From Aquimarina litoralis (GTDB lineage: Bacteria; Bacteroidota; Bacteroidia; Flavobacteriales; Flavobacteriaceae): 38,643 nucleotides of DNA. A program made the translations under genes and the position numbers. Shown here piece by piece: positions 9,596 through 17,489 of this stretch. Location: the NCBI RefSeq assembly GCF_019295435.1, contig NZ_WEKL01000107.1, forward strand, positions 1-38,643. Direction: 5' to 3'. Numbering within the stretch: the stretch's first letter is position 1; each line of letters opens with the position of its first letter. Under the pieces are notes generated by a model, which ran no database searches, was not told where the DNA came from, and saw only the letters and a program-made list of their open reading frames with translations.

Positions 9596-9937
9596 ATGGA
9601 AATTCAAGAATGCAACTTAAATATCCGATATGATCTGCCAAAAGAGGTTTTTGATAAATTAGAACATGTGTTTTCTAAAATGCCTGGATGGCTGGGTTAT
9701 GGAACTAAATCAAAAGGTGATAAAGGTTCGCCTTATTGGTTCAGTTATGATGAAAACGAAAAATATATCACAGCATTTTTAAGATCTGGAGGGTTACAAT
9801 TCGAAGCAAACATGCAAACAGACGAATGGATCTCTTGGAAAACTCAGTTTAAAAAAGTCGCCACAGAAATATTAAGATTTAAAGTTGGAGAGATTGCAAA
9901 AGGTGAAGTTGGGCACAAAATTGAATGGATAGACTAA
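9596..9937 (+). CDS. Hypothetical 113-aa cytosolic protein
   Basis: No family recognised. The protein is soluble and predicted alpha/beta, with no signal peptide or membrane segment. Notable features are an aromatic-rich central part (GSPYWFSYDENEKYI at about residues 45-59) and a predominantly charged C-terminus. The size and composition resemble small immunity-like or DUF proteins scattered through Flavobacteriaceae, but nothing in the sequence proves that. It lies 10 nt before the COX1-like membrane protein gene on the same strand, so the two are probably cotranscribed. Confidence 0.6.
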   Translation: MEIQECNLNIRYDLPKEVFDKLEHVFSKMPGWLGYGTKSKGDKGSPYWFSYDENEKYITAFLRSGGLQFEANMQTDEWISWKTQFKKVATEILRFKVGEIAKGEVGHKIEWID

Positions 9938-9947
9938 ATAGTAATAG

Positions 9948-10409
9948 ATGCAGATAAAATTAATTAAACATCCATACGTAATTTTCTGGAGTAGTATTCC
10001 TATTTTGTTATTAGTATCCCATTATAAAGCAAATCAAACATTAGACATTAATATACATGATACCTATTATGTGTTTTCTCAGCAACAACTATGTGTTTTC
10101 TTAAGTGTATTTTTTGGAATTACAGGTTTGGTATATTGGTTATTAAAGAAATTCAATTTTAAAACTATTCCAATACTAGCCGTATTACATATATTCTTTT
10201 CTGTAGGGGTAGTTTTGGGAAATAGTATTCAAGAACTTTTAGTTGACTATTTTTTAGGTAAAAGATATTATACTATTACCGATATTCCATATGCATCCAC
10301 TTTGATCTTCATTTTAATGATCAGTATCGGGCAAATCATTTTCTTGCTAAATGTTTTTTTAGCCATTGTAAACGGAAGGAATAAAAAAAGCTTAATCCGA
10401 GATTCTTAA
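9948..10409 (+). CDS. Small four-helix membrane protein resembling part of cytochrome c oxidase subunit I, without heme-ligand histidines
   Basis: 153 aa with four hydrophobic segments (about 10-25, 44-65, 73-96, 115-142). After the first comes DINIHDTYYVFSQQQ. This strongly recalls the heme-copper oxidase subunit I segment (DIxxHDTYYVVAHFHYVLS), in which the two His of HFH bind the hemes. Here those positions read QQQ, so heme binding at this site appears lost. The length is about a quarter of subunit I, so it is not an oxidase. It may be a structural relative or assembly/accessory protein. I recall similar short HDTYYV proteins annotated as hypothetical in Flavobacteriaceae. It lies 10 nt after the 113-aa gene. 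Confidence 0.65.
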   Translation: MQIKLIKHPYVIFWSSIPILLLVSHYKANQTLDINIHDTYYVFSQQQLCVFLSVFFGITGLVYWLLKKFNFKTIPILAVLHIFFSVGVVLGNSIQELLVDYFLGKRYYTITDIPYASTLIFILMISIGQIIFLLNVFLAIVNGRNKKSLIRDS

Positions 10410-10479
10410 AAAAAATACTTGTTAGTTTAGTACCTTTATAGTAAGGTAACTTATAACATGAACGTTTACAAAAACAGCT

Positions 10480-11019
10480 ATGGACTGGTTAGATAATGCA
10501 CGCAATCATTGGAAAAATAGAGGTAATAAAAGACCTTCATTTGCAATAGAACCTAAAGAAGGACAAAGATCTGTTTGGGATTTTCCGCGGCCACCGATCA
10601 TTGAAAAAGTGAGTAAACCAATACTCATCAAAGATCAAGGTAACAAAATTGTAGGTTCAAAAAATGCATTGGCAGTATTGGAGACCGCTAGTCCTCCTAC
10701 ATATTATATTCCGAAATCAGATGTGAACGAATCGACTTTGGTAATGATGCCTACTAAAACTTCCTTTTGCGAGTGGAAAGGAAAAGCAACATACTACGCT
10801 TTAAAAACCAATGCTGAGCAACCAATAGCATGGTCATATGCCAATCCTTTTCCGGAATTCGGATCACTTAAAGATTATATCGCGTTCTATCCTCAACATC
10901 TTCAATGTTTTGTAGATGGAGATTTAGTAAAAGCTCAAAACAGTAGCTTTTACGCTGGATGGATCACACCAGATTTGGTTGGTCCATTTAAAGGAGAACC
11001 TGGAACAGAAGGTTGGTAG
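10480..11019 (+). CDS. DUF427 domain protein
   Basis: 179 aa. The C-terminal two thirds (about 70-175) match the DUF427 family (a compact beta fold; Pfam labels it NTP_transf_9-like): TSFCEWKGKATYYAL, AWSYANPFPEF, IAFYPQHLQCFVDG and the final FYAGWITPDLVGPFKG segment are characteristic. The N-terminal 70 residues are a basic extension starting MDWLDNARNHWKNRG and are common to family members from Bacteroidota. The biochemical function of the family is not established. It lies 70 nt after the COX1-like gene and could be in the same transcript or have its own promoter. Confidence 0.82.
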   Translation: MDWLDNARNHWKNRGNKRPSFAIEPKEGQRSVWDFPRPPIIEKVSKPILIKDQGNKIVGSKNALAVLETASPPTYYIPKSDVNESTLVMMPTKTSFCEWKGKATYYALKTNAEQPIAWSYANPFPEFGSLKDYIAFYPQHLQCFVDGDLVKAQNSSFYAGWITPDLVGPFKGEPGTEGW

Positions 11020-11207
11020 TTTAAACGTTACTTAAAGAATGTATTTTTTTAAGTTCATAATCTATTATTCTGGAGTTGGACTAAAGAAATAGAAAAATAT
11101 CAATCAACATATAATTCAATTAATTAGTTATTTAAAAGTTAGCTTCTAAAGTATTTGATAGTAAACTAGAAAATGGGGTAAATATTTATTTTTAAACTAA
11201 TAGTAAG

Positions 11208-11426
11208 CTACTTTTCGAGAATTAAAATCCAGTCTTTCTTATCTTCTTCGATTATAGTATAGCCATTATCAAGATAAAATTCTTTAGATCTTTGAAACTC
11301 ATTCATAAAATCTCCAAGAACTTTTATACCATTTCCGGTAATAATTTCGTTTTGTCCCTCTTCGGTTAGAGCGAATTTTATTCTAATTTTTCCTTTGCTC
11401 TCAAGAGCTCTATTAATACTATCCAT
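11208..11426 (-). CDS. Hypothetical 72-aa protein, second of a tiny gene pair
   Basis: A short charged protein with a predicted alpha/beta pattern (IRIKFALTEEGQNEI and a C-terminal TIIEEDKKDWILILEK). No family recognised. It begins 11 nt after the stop of the 70-aa gene on the same strand, so the two form a probable two-gene operon. The regular codon use and tight coupling argue that it is real despite its size. Confidence 0.5.
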   Translation of the reverse strand: MDSINRALESKGKIRIKFALTEEGQNEIITGNGIKVLGDFMNEFQRSKEFYLDNGYTIIEEDKKDWILILEK

Positions 11427-11437
11427 TTCATTTGTAT

Positions 11438-11650
11438 TTACGTTTTTCTTTGTTTTATTCTAAGATTAAGGCTATTAACAAAATTAAATTTCATTTCTGG
11501 AGTTCCTTCAAATGTTAATCGAACTTTTCTAGATGTATTATTGTTTACCATTTCCAATCTAACGTGCATTTCTTGGTAACTACTAACAAAATCTTCTATG
11601 ATATCTTTTAATCTTTCCGGCAGTTCAATACTATATTTATGTTCACTCAT
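11438..11650 (-). CDS. Hypothetical 70-aa protein, first of a tiny gene pair
   Basis: A small soluble protein: an amphipathic first half (ELPERLKDIIEDFVSSYQEM) and a strand-rich second half (RKVRLTFEGTPEMKF). No family recognised. The start is preceded by an AT-rich leader without a Shine-Dalgarno motif, which is usual for this phylum. Cotranscription with the 72-aa gene is likely from the 11-nt gap. Both could contribute to one small complex, but that is a guess. Confidence 0.5.
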   Translation of the reverse strand: MSEHKYSIELPERLKDIIEDFVSSYQEMHVRLEMVNNNTSRKVRLTFEGTPEMKFNFVNSLNLRIKQRKT

Positions 11651-12071
11651 TAATTTTAATAACTTAAAAACTGGGGTTCAATTATCTTTAAATGCTATTG
11701 TTTAAAAATATTATAACAAATAAAAATTAGGGATTTTTCCCCAATATATTAAAAATTTTATAGATGTGCTCAGCATTCCGTTTAAGAAGTAGTAGTTTTT
11801 TGTAGACTAATGTTCGTATGAAGAATTACTTTGAGACACATCGCTATAAGCTAAACACTTATTTTATCCATAAGACCAATATCATTATCTTAGTATTTAC
11901 CTGAAATCTGGAGTAATTAAGTGATCAATCCTAGTAGATAATTCTAAATTCCTTAAAAAATCTTTTAGATTTGTAAACTAACATATATGACGCAATACCT
12001 GAGGATATACCTGTATATGAATATATTCTTATGTTGTCTTCAATATTCTACTTTAAACATAAATATTATAA
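11651..12071. other. 421-bp divergent intergenic region
   Basis: An AT-rich spacer between the tiny gene pair (minus) and an AraC-type regulator (plus). I see no coding sequence or RNA gene. Short AT-rich inverted stretches around 12000-12030 (GATATAC/GTATATG-like) are the only structure and are not convincing as operators. Confidence 0.4.
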
Positions 12072-13217
12072 TTGCATCTACAACTTTCAATTTTTGATAT
12101 ATTAATAATAATAGGAATGTTTACAGGAACAATCTGTAGCATACTTTTATTTACAAATCATAAGAAAAAAAAATCTAATACATATTTAGGTCTAGCCATA
12201 TTAGCTTTTGTTTGGTTGAATACTAAAACATTGTTGCTCTCCTTAAATTTATGGGAAATTCACGGCTTTGGTTTTTTCCCTAACGGAATCGAACTGGCAA
12301 TTCCTCCTTTATTTTATTTTTATCTAAAATCTTTGGTTCAACCTTCGTTTACATTTGGGCGTAAACAATGGTTACATTTTATACCATTTTTTCTTTCGCA
12401 GTGTTACGCAACTTTTGTTTATATAGCTATAATGCAAACTTCTATCTATTCAGAAAAATATATAATAGCTAATTCGTTTCTTTTTAATGAAGTAAAGCAC
12501 ATCGAAGAATATCTTATGATAATAAGTACCATCATCTATCTATATTTTGGATTCCAACATATTCAAAAATATAGGAATTGGCTTTCAAAAAATATCGCTG
12601 ACACCAAGTATTCCGAACTTAATTTCCTCAATATTTTATTGTTTGGAGTATCATTTATTTCGATATATATACTCACTAATTTAATGCTAAACTCAATTTT
12701 ACCATATGAATACAATTGGCGTTGGCGTTTAGGACATGTACTCATCGCTGTTTTAATATATTATTTAGGACTCGTTGGGTATAAAAATTCTGATTTAGTT
12801 CCTTTAGAATTTTCAATCAAACCAAAACCTAAACAACCCAAAAATTTGACTGACGAAATTCAAAGTAGCATCATGTCAAAATTTAAAATTGCTATAGATG
12901 AAGATAAAGTCCACCTAAACCCTAAATTAAGCCTGCAAGAATTAGCGAAACTCATAGGTGTAAGTGAAACTAACTTATCAAATTCTATTAATACTTATTA
13001 TGGCGAAAACTTCCGCACTGTGATTAACAAAAAAAGAATAGAAGAAGTAAAAAAACGATTGCTTAACGACGATCTAAACAACCTGTCATTTTTAGGACTA
13101 GCAAAAGAATGTGGGTTTAATTCTGAAGCTAGCTTTTATAGAATTTTCAAAACAACAGTAGGTTTTACACCAAAACAGTATCTTGAAAAACATCTAAACA
13201 TACCTAAAACTCAATAG
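12072..13217 (+). CDS. AraC-family transcription regulator with N-terminal multi-helix membrane domain
   Basis: 381 aa from a TTG codon immediately after an in-frame TAA. The next ATG (12117) would cut into the first membrane helix, so the TTG start is preferred. Residues 1-240 contain about seven hydrophobic segments (for example DILIIIGMFTGTICSILLF). Residues about 265-375 are the double helix-turn-helix AraC DNA-binding domain: LSLQELAKLIGVSETNLSNS for the first HTH and FLGLAKECGFNSEASFYRIF plus TPKQYL for the second. The 7TM-AraC architecture is typical of Bacteroidota and is thought to sense an external signal. The next gene, a serine hydrolase lipoprotein 104 nt downstream on the same strand, is a likely target. 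Confidence 0.88.
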   Translation: MHLQLSIFDILIIIGMFTGTICSILLFTNHKKKKSNTYLGLAILAFVWLNTKTLLLSLNLWEIHGFGFFPNGIELAIPPLFYFYLKSLVQPSFTFGRKQWLHFIPFFLSQCYATFVYIAIMQTSIYSEKYIIANSFLFNEVKHIEEYLMIISTIIYLYFGFQHIQKYRNWLSKNIADTKYSELNFLNILLFGVSFISIYILTNLMLNSILPYEYNWRWRLGHVLIAVLIYYLGLVGYKNSDLVPLEFSIKPKPKQPKNLTDEIQSSIMSKFKIAIDEDKVHLNPKLSLQELAKLIGVSETNLSNSINTYYGENFRTVINKKRIEEVKKRLLNDDLNNLSFLGLAKECGFNSEASFYRIFKTTVGFTPKQYLEKHLNIPKTQ

Positions 13218-13230
13218 ATCTTGTCTTTTT

Positions 13231-13254
13231 ACTATCAAAACTTTTTTTGATAGT
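13231..13254. terminator. Hairpin after the AraC gene
   Basis: A 10-bp perfect stem (13231-13240 with 13245-13254, ACTATCAAAA/TTTTGATAGT) has a 4-nt CTTT loop and begins 14 nt after the AraC stop codon. The U-rich part lies in the stem and loop rather than after it, so termination may be partial. It would separate the regulator from the hydrolase gene. Confidence 0.5.
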
Positions 13255-13321
13255 TATTCACCTGTTCTTTATACCTAATAGCGCTTTATAGTTCATTTAT
13301 TTTGAACAAAATTTTAAAATT

Positions 13322-14437
13322 ATGAATTATACTTTTTTTAGCAAACCCTATATAAAGGGTGTTTTCATTTTATCCATTATAACAACTTTAAACTTTAGTT
13401 GTAGTACTTCAAAACCTCAATTTGCGGGTACTAGCTTTGAAAAACACAAAACATTAGATGGAACAAATTTTACGCAACAAAGATTAGACTCTTTAACAAA
13501 TTTTCTAAAAGATGATCTTGAAACAACAGGAATGGTCATCTTAAAGGATGGTAAAATTCTATATGAGTATGGAGATATTGAAGAAGTCAGTTTTACTGCT
13601 TCTTGTCGCAAAAGCATTTTAAGTATTTTATATGGTAAATATGTTGAAAATGGGACAATAAACTTGAATCAAACCATTGGAGAAATTGGAATTGAAGAAG
13701 ACAAAGGTCTTTTAGATATCGAAAAATCTGCAACCGTAGATCATATCTTAAACTCTAGTTCAGGGGTTTTTCTAGAACCCGTTAATGGAGGTTATGACAA
13801 AAGAAACATTTTGGAAAGAGGTTCTGTTACACCTGGCGAATATTTTGTTTACAATAATTGGGATTTTAATGTAGCTGGAGCAATTCTTGAAATAAAATCT
13901 GGTAAAAGTATTTATCAGGATTTAGAGGAACAGTTGGCTATTCCACTTGGTTTTCAAGATTGGAACATTAAAAATCAAAAAAAGAAATACAAAAAAAGCA
14001 AGTCTAGATATCCTGCATACCACATTTATATATCCACTCGAGATATGGCAAAAATTGGGCAGTTAATGCTCAACAAAGGAAAGTGGAACGGAAAACAAAT
14101 CATTTCTCAACAATGGATTGAAAAAATCACAACACCTGTAATACCAACCCAAACTATAAATGAACGATATGGAGGGAATGAGTCAAGTCCTTATCAATTT
14201 TCATATGGTTATTTATGGTGGTTAATTGATAATTTCAAACATCATCCAGATTTTGAAGGTGCCTATACTGCAAGAGGTTGGGGAGGACAATACATCACCA
14301 TATTTCCTAAAACAAATGTCGTTGTGGCTCATAAATGTAATGTATCTACCTTAGTAAAATGGGGACTTCTTTCTGGAGGTGTTAGCGAATATGCATATTG
14401 GAATTTACTATATGATTTTATCAAAACACAAGGATAG
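13322..14437 (+). CDS. Beta-lactamase/penicillin-binding-protein-fold serine hydrolase, lipoprotein
   Basis: 371 aa. The N-terminal hydrophobic segment ends in a lipobox (NFSCSTS, Cys27). The class C beta-lactamase-like fold shows the SxxK motif at Ser94-Lys97 (TASCRKS), the YxN motif at Tyr177-Asn179 (VYNNW), and a GWGGQY segment near residue 320 where the KTG-like motif is expected. Family members are esterases, D-aminopeptidases, D,D-carboxypeptidases or of unknown substrate; a true beta-lactamase role is unlikely from context. It is exported and probably anchored in a membrane facing the periplasm or surface. It follows an AraC-type regulator on the same strand, suggesting signal-dependent expression. 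Confidence 0.85.
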   Translation: MNYTFFSKPYIKGVFILSIITTLNFSCSTSKPQFAGTSFEKHKTLDGTNFTQQRLDSLTNFLKDDLETTGMVILKDGKILYEYGDIEEVSFTASCRKSILSILYGKYVENGTINLNQTIGEIGIEEDKGLLDIEKSATVDHILNSSSGVFLEPVNGGYDKRNILERGSVTPGEYFVYNNWDFNVAGAILEIKSGKSIYQDLEEQLAIPLGFQDWNIKNQKKKYKKSKSRYPAYHIYISTRDMAKIGQLMLNKGKWNGKQIISQQWIEKITTPVIPTQTINERYGGNESSPYQFSYGYLWWLIDNFKHHPDFEGAYTARGWGGQYITIFPKTNVVVAHKCNVSTLVKWGLLSGGVSEYAYWNLLYDFIKTQG

Positions 14438-14596
14438 GTGCTATAAAAAACAATAGATCATTCGATTCTAAAAATCAATGATGCTAGTTAAATCTATTCA
14501 ATCTGGACTATCGTTCATTTATTTAGAACCATTGAATTAGATTTTGAATAGAAAACGGCTAACTAAGATTGATCTTCGAACTTATTAGTTAAAACA

Positions 14597-14628
14597 AAAT
14601 AACCTTATGTCTAAGCAGAAGGTTATTT
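14597..14628. terminator. Bidirectional intrinsic terminator downstream of tRNA-Leu
   Basis: A 10-bp stem AAATAACCTT (14597-14606) / AAGGTTATTT (14619-14628) with a 12-nt loop. On the plus strand it is followed by a T-run. On the minus strand it follows the tRNA 3' end by 7 nt and runs into TTTTGTTTT. It probably terminates the tRNA transcript and may stop read-through from the serine hydrolase gene. Confidence 0.7.
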
Positions 14629-14634
14629 TTTAAG

Positions 14635-14716
14635 TACTCAAGGTGGGAATCGAACCCACACTCCCGAAAGAACTGGATTTTGAATCCAGCGCGTCTACCA
14701 ATTCCGCCACTTGAGC
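14635..14716 (-). tRNA. tRNA-Leu (anticodon CAA)
   Basis: Read on the minus strand, the acceptor stem GCTCAAG pairs with CTTGAGT (first pair G-U). It has a D-arm with GGTAGACGC, anticodon stem CTGGA/TCCAG with loop TTCAAAA giving anticodon CAA (codon UUG), a long class II variable arm, and a T-arm GTGGGTTCGATTCCCAC. The discriminator base is A, and CCA is not encoded. The long variable arm and the anticodon assign it to leucine. Confidence 0.95.
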
Positions 14717-14737
14717 ATTTTTCATTGAATTGGACGG

Positions 14738-14767
14738 CAAAATTAAAAAAATATTTCATCAGATCCA
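14738..14767 (-). promoter_or_regulatory. Bacteroidota-type promoter of tRNA-Leu
   Basis: On the minus strand a TAATTTTG box (14745-14738) matches the Bacteroidota -7 consensus TAnnTTTG. A TGG triplet 19 nt upstream (14767-14765) is one base from the TTG -33 element. Transcription would start about 15 nt before the mature tRNA 5' end. Confidence 0.5.
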
Positions 14768-14810
14768 TTAAATAAGTAATAAAATACGTACGAGAGTAGA
14801 AATAAATTTT

Positions 14811-14818
14811 TAAATTTG
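14811..14818 (+). promoter_or_regulatory. -7 promoter box upstream of prs
   Basis: TAAATTTG followed by CACC is an exact match to the Bacteroidota -7 box TAnnTTTG, 55 nt before the prs start codon. No TTG is found at the optimal -33 distance. It likely drives the prs-rplY operon. Confidence 0.5.
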
Positions 14819-14872
14819 CACCTTGTTTTAAAAAAATAAGTTTTAACTCATTACAAAACAACTGTTTACCCT

Positions 14873-15814
14873 ATGCCTAAATCAATTACAGAAGCACAAT
14901 TTTTTGCGTGTAACCAAAGTACAGAATTAGCTGAAAAGATCGTACAAGCGTATGGGGCCAAATTAGGTAATGTAATTACATCTACCTATAGTGATGGTGA
15001 GTTTCAACCTTCTTTTGAAGAATCAGTAAGAGGATCCAGAGTTTTTATTATCGGATCTACACATCCAAGCTCTGATCATTTGATGGAAATGCTATTAATG
15101 TTAGACGCGGCAAAAAGAGCTTCTGCAAGACATATTACTGCCGTAATGCCTTATTATGGATGGGCACGTCAGGATCGAAAGGACAAACCAAGAGTTCCTA
15201 TAGCAGCAAAGTTAATAGCAAAAATGCTAGAAACTGCTGGTGCAACAAGAATCATAACAATGGATCTACACGCAGATCAGATTCAGGGATTCTTTGAAAA
15301 ACCAGTTGATCATTTATATGCTTCTACGATATTTTTACCATACTTACAATCTCTAAATCTGGATAATCTTACGATAGCTTCTCCAGATATGGGTGGTTCT
15401 AAGAGAGCATATGCATATTCTAAAGCATTGCAAAGTGATGTGGTTATCTGTTATAAGCAACGTGCTAAAGCCAATGTGATTTCTCATATGGAATTAATTG
15501 GTGATGTAACCGGAAAAAATGTTGTCCTTGTAGATGATATGGTAGATACTGCCGGAACACTTACCAAAGCTGCCGATTTGATGATGGAAAGAGGTGCTAA
15601 AAGTGTAAGAGCCATTTGTACACATCCAATTCTTTCGGGTACAGCCTATGAGAGATTAGAAAATTCTAAATTAGAAGAATTAATCGTTACAGATTCAATT
15701 CCTTTAAAACAAGAAAGTAGTAAAATCAGAGTAATTACATGTGCCAATTTATTTGCAGATGTAATGAATAGAGTTCATAATAATGAATCTATCAGCTCTA
15801 AATTTATCATGTAA
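14873..15814 (+). CDS. prs: Ribose-phosphate pyrophosphokinase
   Basis: 313 aa, full family length. It makes phosphoribosyl pyrophosphate from ribose 5-phosphate and ATP, feeding purine, pyrimidine, histidine and NAD synthesis in the cytosol. Visible signatures are the N-terminal YSDGEFQPSFEESVRG segment, the ATP-binding flexible region (YGWARQDRKDKPR), the PRPP synthase signature starting at DLHADQIQGFF, and the phosphoribosyl-binding loop VVLVDDMVDTAGTL. The start follows an AT-rich leader typical of this phylum. It is followed after 26 nt by rplY, an arrangement common in Bacteroidota. Confidence 0.97.
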   Translation: MPKSITEAQFFACNQSTELAEKIVQAYGAKLGNVITSTYSDGEFQPSFEESVRGSRVFIIGSTHPSSDHLMEMLLMLDAAKRASARHITAVMPYYGWARQDRKDKPRVPIAAKLIAKMLETAGATRIITMDLHADQIQGFFEKPVDHLYASTIFLPYLQSLNLDNLTIASPDMGGSKRAYAYSKALQSDVVICYKQRAKANVISHMELIGDVTGKNVVLVDDMVDTAGTLTKAADLMMERGAKSVRAICTHPILSGTAYERLENSKLEELIVTDSIPLKQESSKIRVITCANLFADVMNRVHNNESISSKFIM

Positions 15815-15840
15815 ATTAATAACTATTAATATATTTAAAA

Positions 15841-16446
15841 ATGAAATCATTAACAATCAATGCATCTCAAAGAGAAAGCGTAGGCAAGAAAGCGACAAAA
15901 GCCTTACGTAATGCTGGACAGGTACCTTGTGTTATTTATGGTGGAGACACTATTGTACACTTTGCAGCGCCAGAAATTGCTTTCAAAAATTTAGTGTACA
16001 CTCCAGACGTTCATACCGTGGTAATAGCGTTGGATAATGGTAAAAGTATAAATGCTATCCTACAGGACATTCAATTCCACCCTGTAACTGATAGAATTTT
16101 ACACATCGACTTTGTGGAGATTTTTGATGACAAACCAATCACTATGGAAATTCCTTTTAAAACTACTGGAAATTCTAAGGGTGTTCGTAATGGTGGTGTT
16201 TTACGTTTTAACTTAAGACGTATTAAAGTAAAAGGTTTAGCTTCAAAATTACCAGACGTAATCGAAGGAGATATCACAGAATTAAAAATCGGTAATAAAT
16301 TATATGTTACCGATGTAGCAAGTGAAGATTTTACAATTCTTCATCCTGATAACACGGTGATCTGTCAAGTGAAAACTTCGCGTAACGCAGTTGCAGATGA
16401 CGCTGATGAGGAAGAAGAAGCAGAAGCAGCTACTGCCGAAGCTTAA
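15841..16446 (+). CDS. rplY: 50S ribosomal protein L25/general stress protein Ctc
   Basis: 201 aa, the long Ctc/TL5 form: an L25 5S-rRNA-binding N-domain (about 1-90; [19 protein letters not shown] and VPCVIYGG are typical) plus a C-terminal beta domain (about 95-180) and an acidic tail rich in Glu/Asp/Ala. It binds 5S rRNA in the large subunit. It is cotranscribed with prs (26-nt gap), as in many Bacteroidota. A strong terminator follows 24 nt after the stop. Confidence 0.95.
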   Translation: MKSLTINASQRESVGKKATKALRNAGQVPCVIYGGDTIVHFAAPEIAFKNLVYTPDVHTVVIALDNGKSINAILQDIQFHPVTDRILHIDFVEIFDDKPITMEIPFKTTGNSKGVRNGGVLRFNLRRIKVKGLASKLPDVIEGDITELKIGNKLYVTDVASEDFTILHPDNTVICQVKTSRNAVADDADEEEEAEAATAEA

Positions 16447-16470
16447 TCTTTTCTTCATAGAAAAACAATC

Positions 16471-16507
16471 AAAGCACTCTGATTCTTTTTTCAGAGTGCT
16501 TTTTTTA
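16471..16507 (+). terminator. Intrinsic terminator of the prs-rplY operon
   Basis: A 12-bp perfect stem AAAGCACTCTGA (16471-16482) / TCAGAGTGCTTT (16491-16502) with an 8-nt loop is followed by a T-run. It begins 24 nt downstream of the rplY stop. Confidence 0.9.
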
Positions 16508-16514
16508 TTTTTGA

Positions 16515-16652
16515 AAAGATTTTTGAGGGCATGCCCTACTCCCGATAGCCATCAGGATTCGGTCGGGCTATTGGTTTTACTCCTCAGCTGTTTACCCTTC
16601 GAGCTCCTCAGGGTATGCATCATACAGAGTAATCTTTACCATCCCTCACGAA
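16515..16652. repeat. Relatively GC-rich intergenic element, candidate Flavobacteriaceae dispersed repeat
   Basis: Between the rplY terminator and pth lies a stretch visibly richer in G+C than its surroundings. It starts GGGCATGCCCTACTCCCGA, contains GGTCGGGCTATTGG and ends near CCATCCCTCACGA. From memory this block order (GGGC-TGCCC, then GGTCGGGCTAT, then ATCCCT-ACG) occurs as a dispersed intergenic repeat in flavobacterial genomes. No second copy is present in this window, so the repeat assignment rests on recollection. Confidence 0.4.
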
Positions 16653-16662
16653 AAGAAAAGTT

Positions 16663-17289
16663 ATGTTTGCTATTTTTAGAAACCTTTTTTCAAAAAAAGA
16701 AGAAGAAACTCAGGAAGATCTTATGAAAAAATTTCTTGTTGTAGGTCTTGGTAATATCGGACCTAAATATCATAATACACGCCACAATATTGGTTTTAAA
16801 GTGCTGGATGCATTGGCAAAAGAAGAGAGCTTAACATTCGAAACAGAAAAACTAGGAGATCTAACCACCTATAAATATAAAGGCAGGACGTTATTACTAT
16901 TAAAACCAAGCACTTATATGAATCTTAGTGGAAAGGCAGTACGGTATTGGTTAACAAAAGAAAAAGTTCCAATTGAGAATCTCTTGATCATTACTGATGA
17001 CATTAATCTTCCTTTTGGAACCATTCGATTAAAAGCAAAAGGAAGTGCAGGTGGTCATAATGGTTTAAAGGACATCGAAGCGCAATTAAATACTTCCAAA
17101 TACTGTAGATTTAGATTTGGTGTGGGAGCTGAGTTTAGCAAAGGCAGACAAGTAGATTATGTTTTAGGAGAATGGAATTCTGATGAAGAAGCTGCTATGC
17201 CAGAAAGATTGGATAAATCAATATCGTTAATCAAATCTTTTGTAGGTGCAGGATTAACAAATACTATGAATACCTTTAACGGAAAATAA
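16663..17289 (+). CDS. pth: Peptidyl-tRNA hydrolase
   Basis: 208 aa. It cleaves peptidyl-tRNA released from stalled ribosomes. Family motifs are VVGLGNIGPKYHNTRHNIGF (Asn and catalytic His in the NTRHN segment), LLKPSTYMNLSGKAV, ITDDINLPFGTIRLKAKGSAGGHNGLKDI and FRFGVG. The chosen ATG at 16663 gives a 20-residue N-terminal extension (MFAIFRNLFSKKEEETQEDL) before the canonical start MKKFLVVGLG at 16723. Similar extensions are usual in flavobacterial homologues, but the internal ATG cannot be excluded. Confidence 0.95.
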   Translation: MFAIFRNLFSKKEEETQEDLMKKFLVVGLGNIGPKYHNTRHNIGFKVLDALAKEESLTFETEKLGDLTTYKYKGRTLLLLKPSTYMNLSGKAVRYWLTKEKVPIENLLIITDDINLPFGTIRLKAKGSAGGHNGLKDIEAQLNTSKYCRFRFGVGAEFSKGRQVDYVLGEWNSDEEAAMPERLDKSISLIKSFVGAGLTNTMNTFNGK

Positions 17290-17489
17290 ATAGTAGTTCT
17301 CACAACATTTGCTTAATTTTATAGCTACCTAGAAACATACAAATCATATAAGAGTTATTAAAACTAGCATAGCCGTATGGTTATATCAAAATTAATCTCC
17401 TTGAAATCAAATAAACATATAAAGTCAACAACTGTTGTTGCGCATTTAAATACATTCCATCTTACCTTAAAAAATCAATAAAAAAGCGG

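Noticed and set aside
14438..14596. Short repeated AT-rich words considered as an attachment site next to the tRNA gene
   Set aside because: No duplicate of the tRNA 3' end and no integrase nearby.
14589..14861. 90-codon minus-strand frame
   Set aside because: It overlaps the tRNA-Leu gene completely and has no protein features.
16391..16726. 111-codon plus-strand frame across the rplY end and the GC-rich element
   Set aside because: It runs through the strong rplY terminator in another frame and overlaps the pth start; low-complexity Lys/Leu composition.
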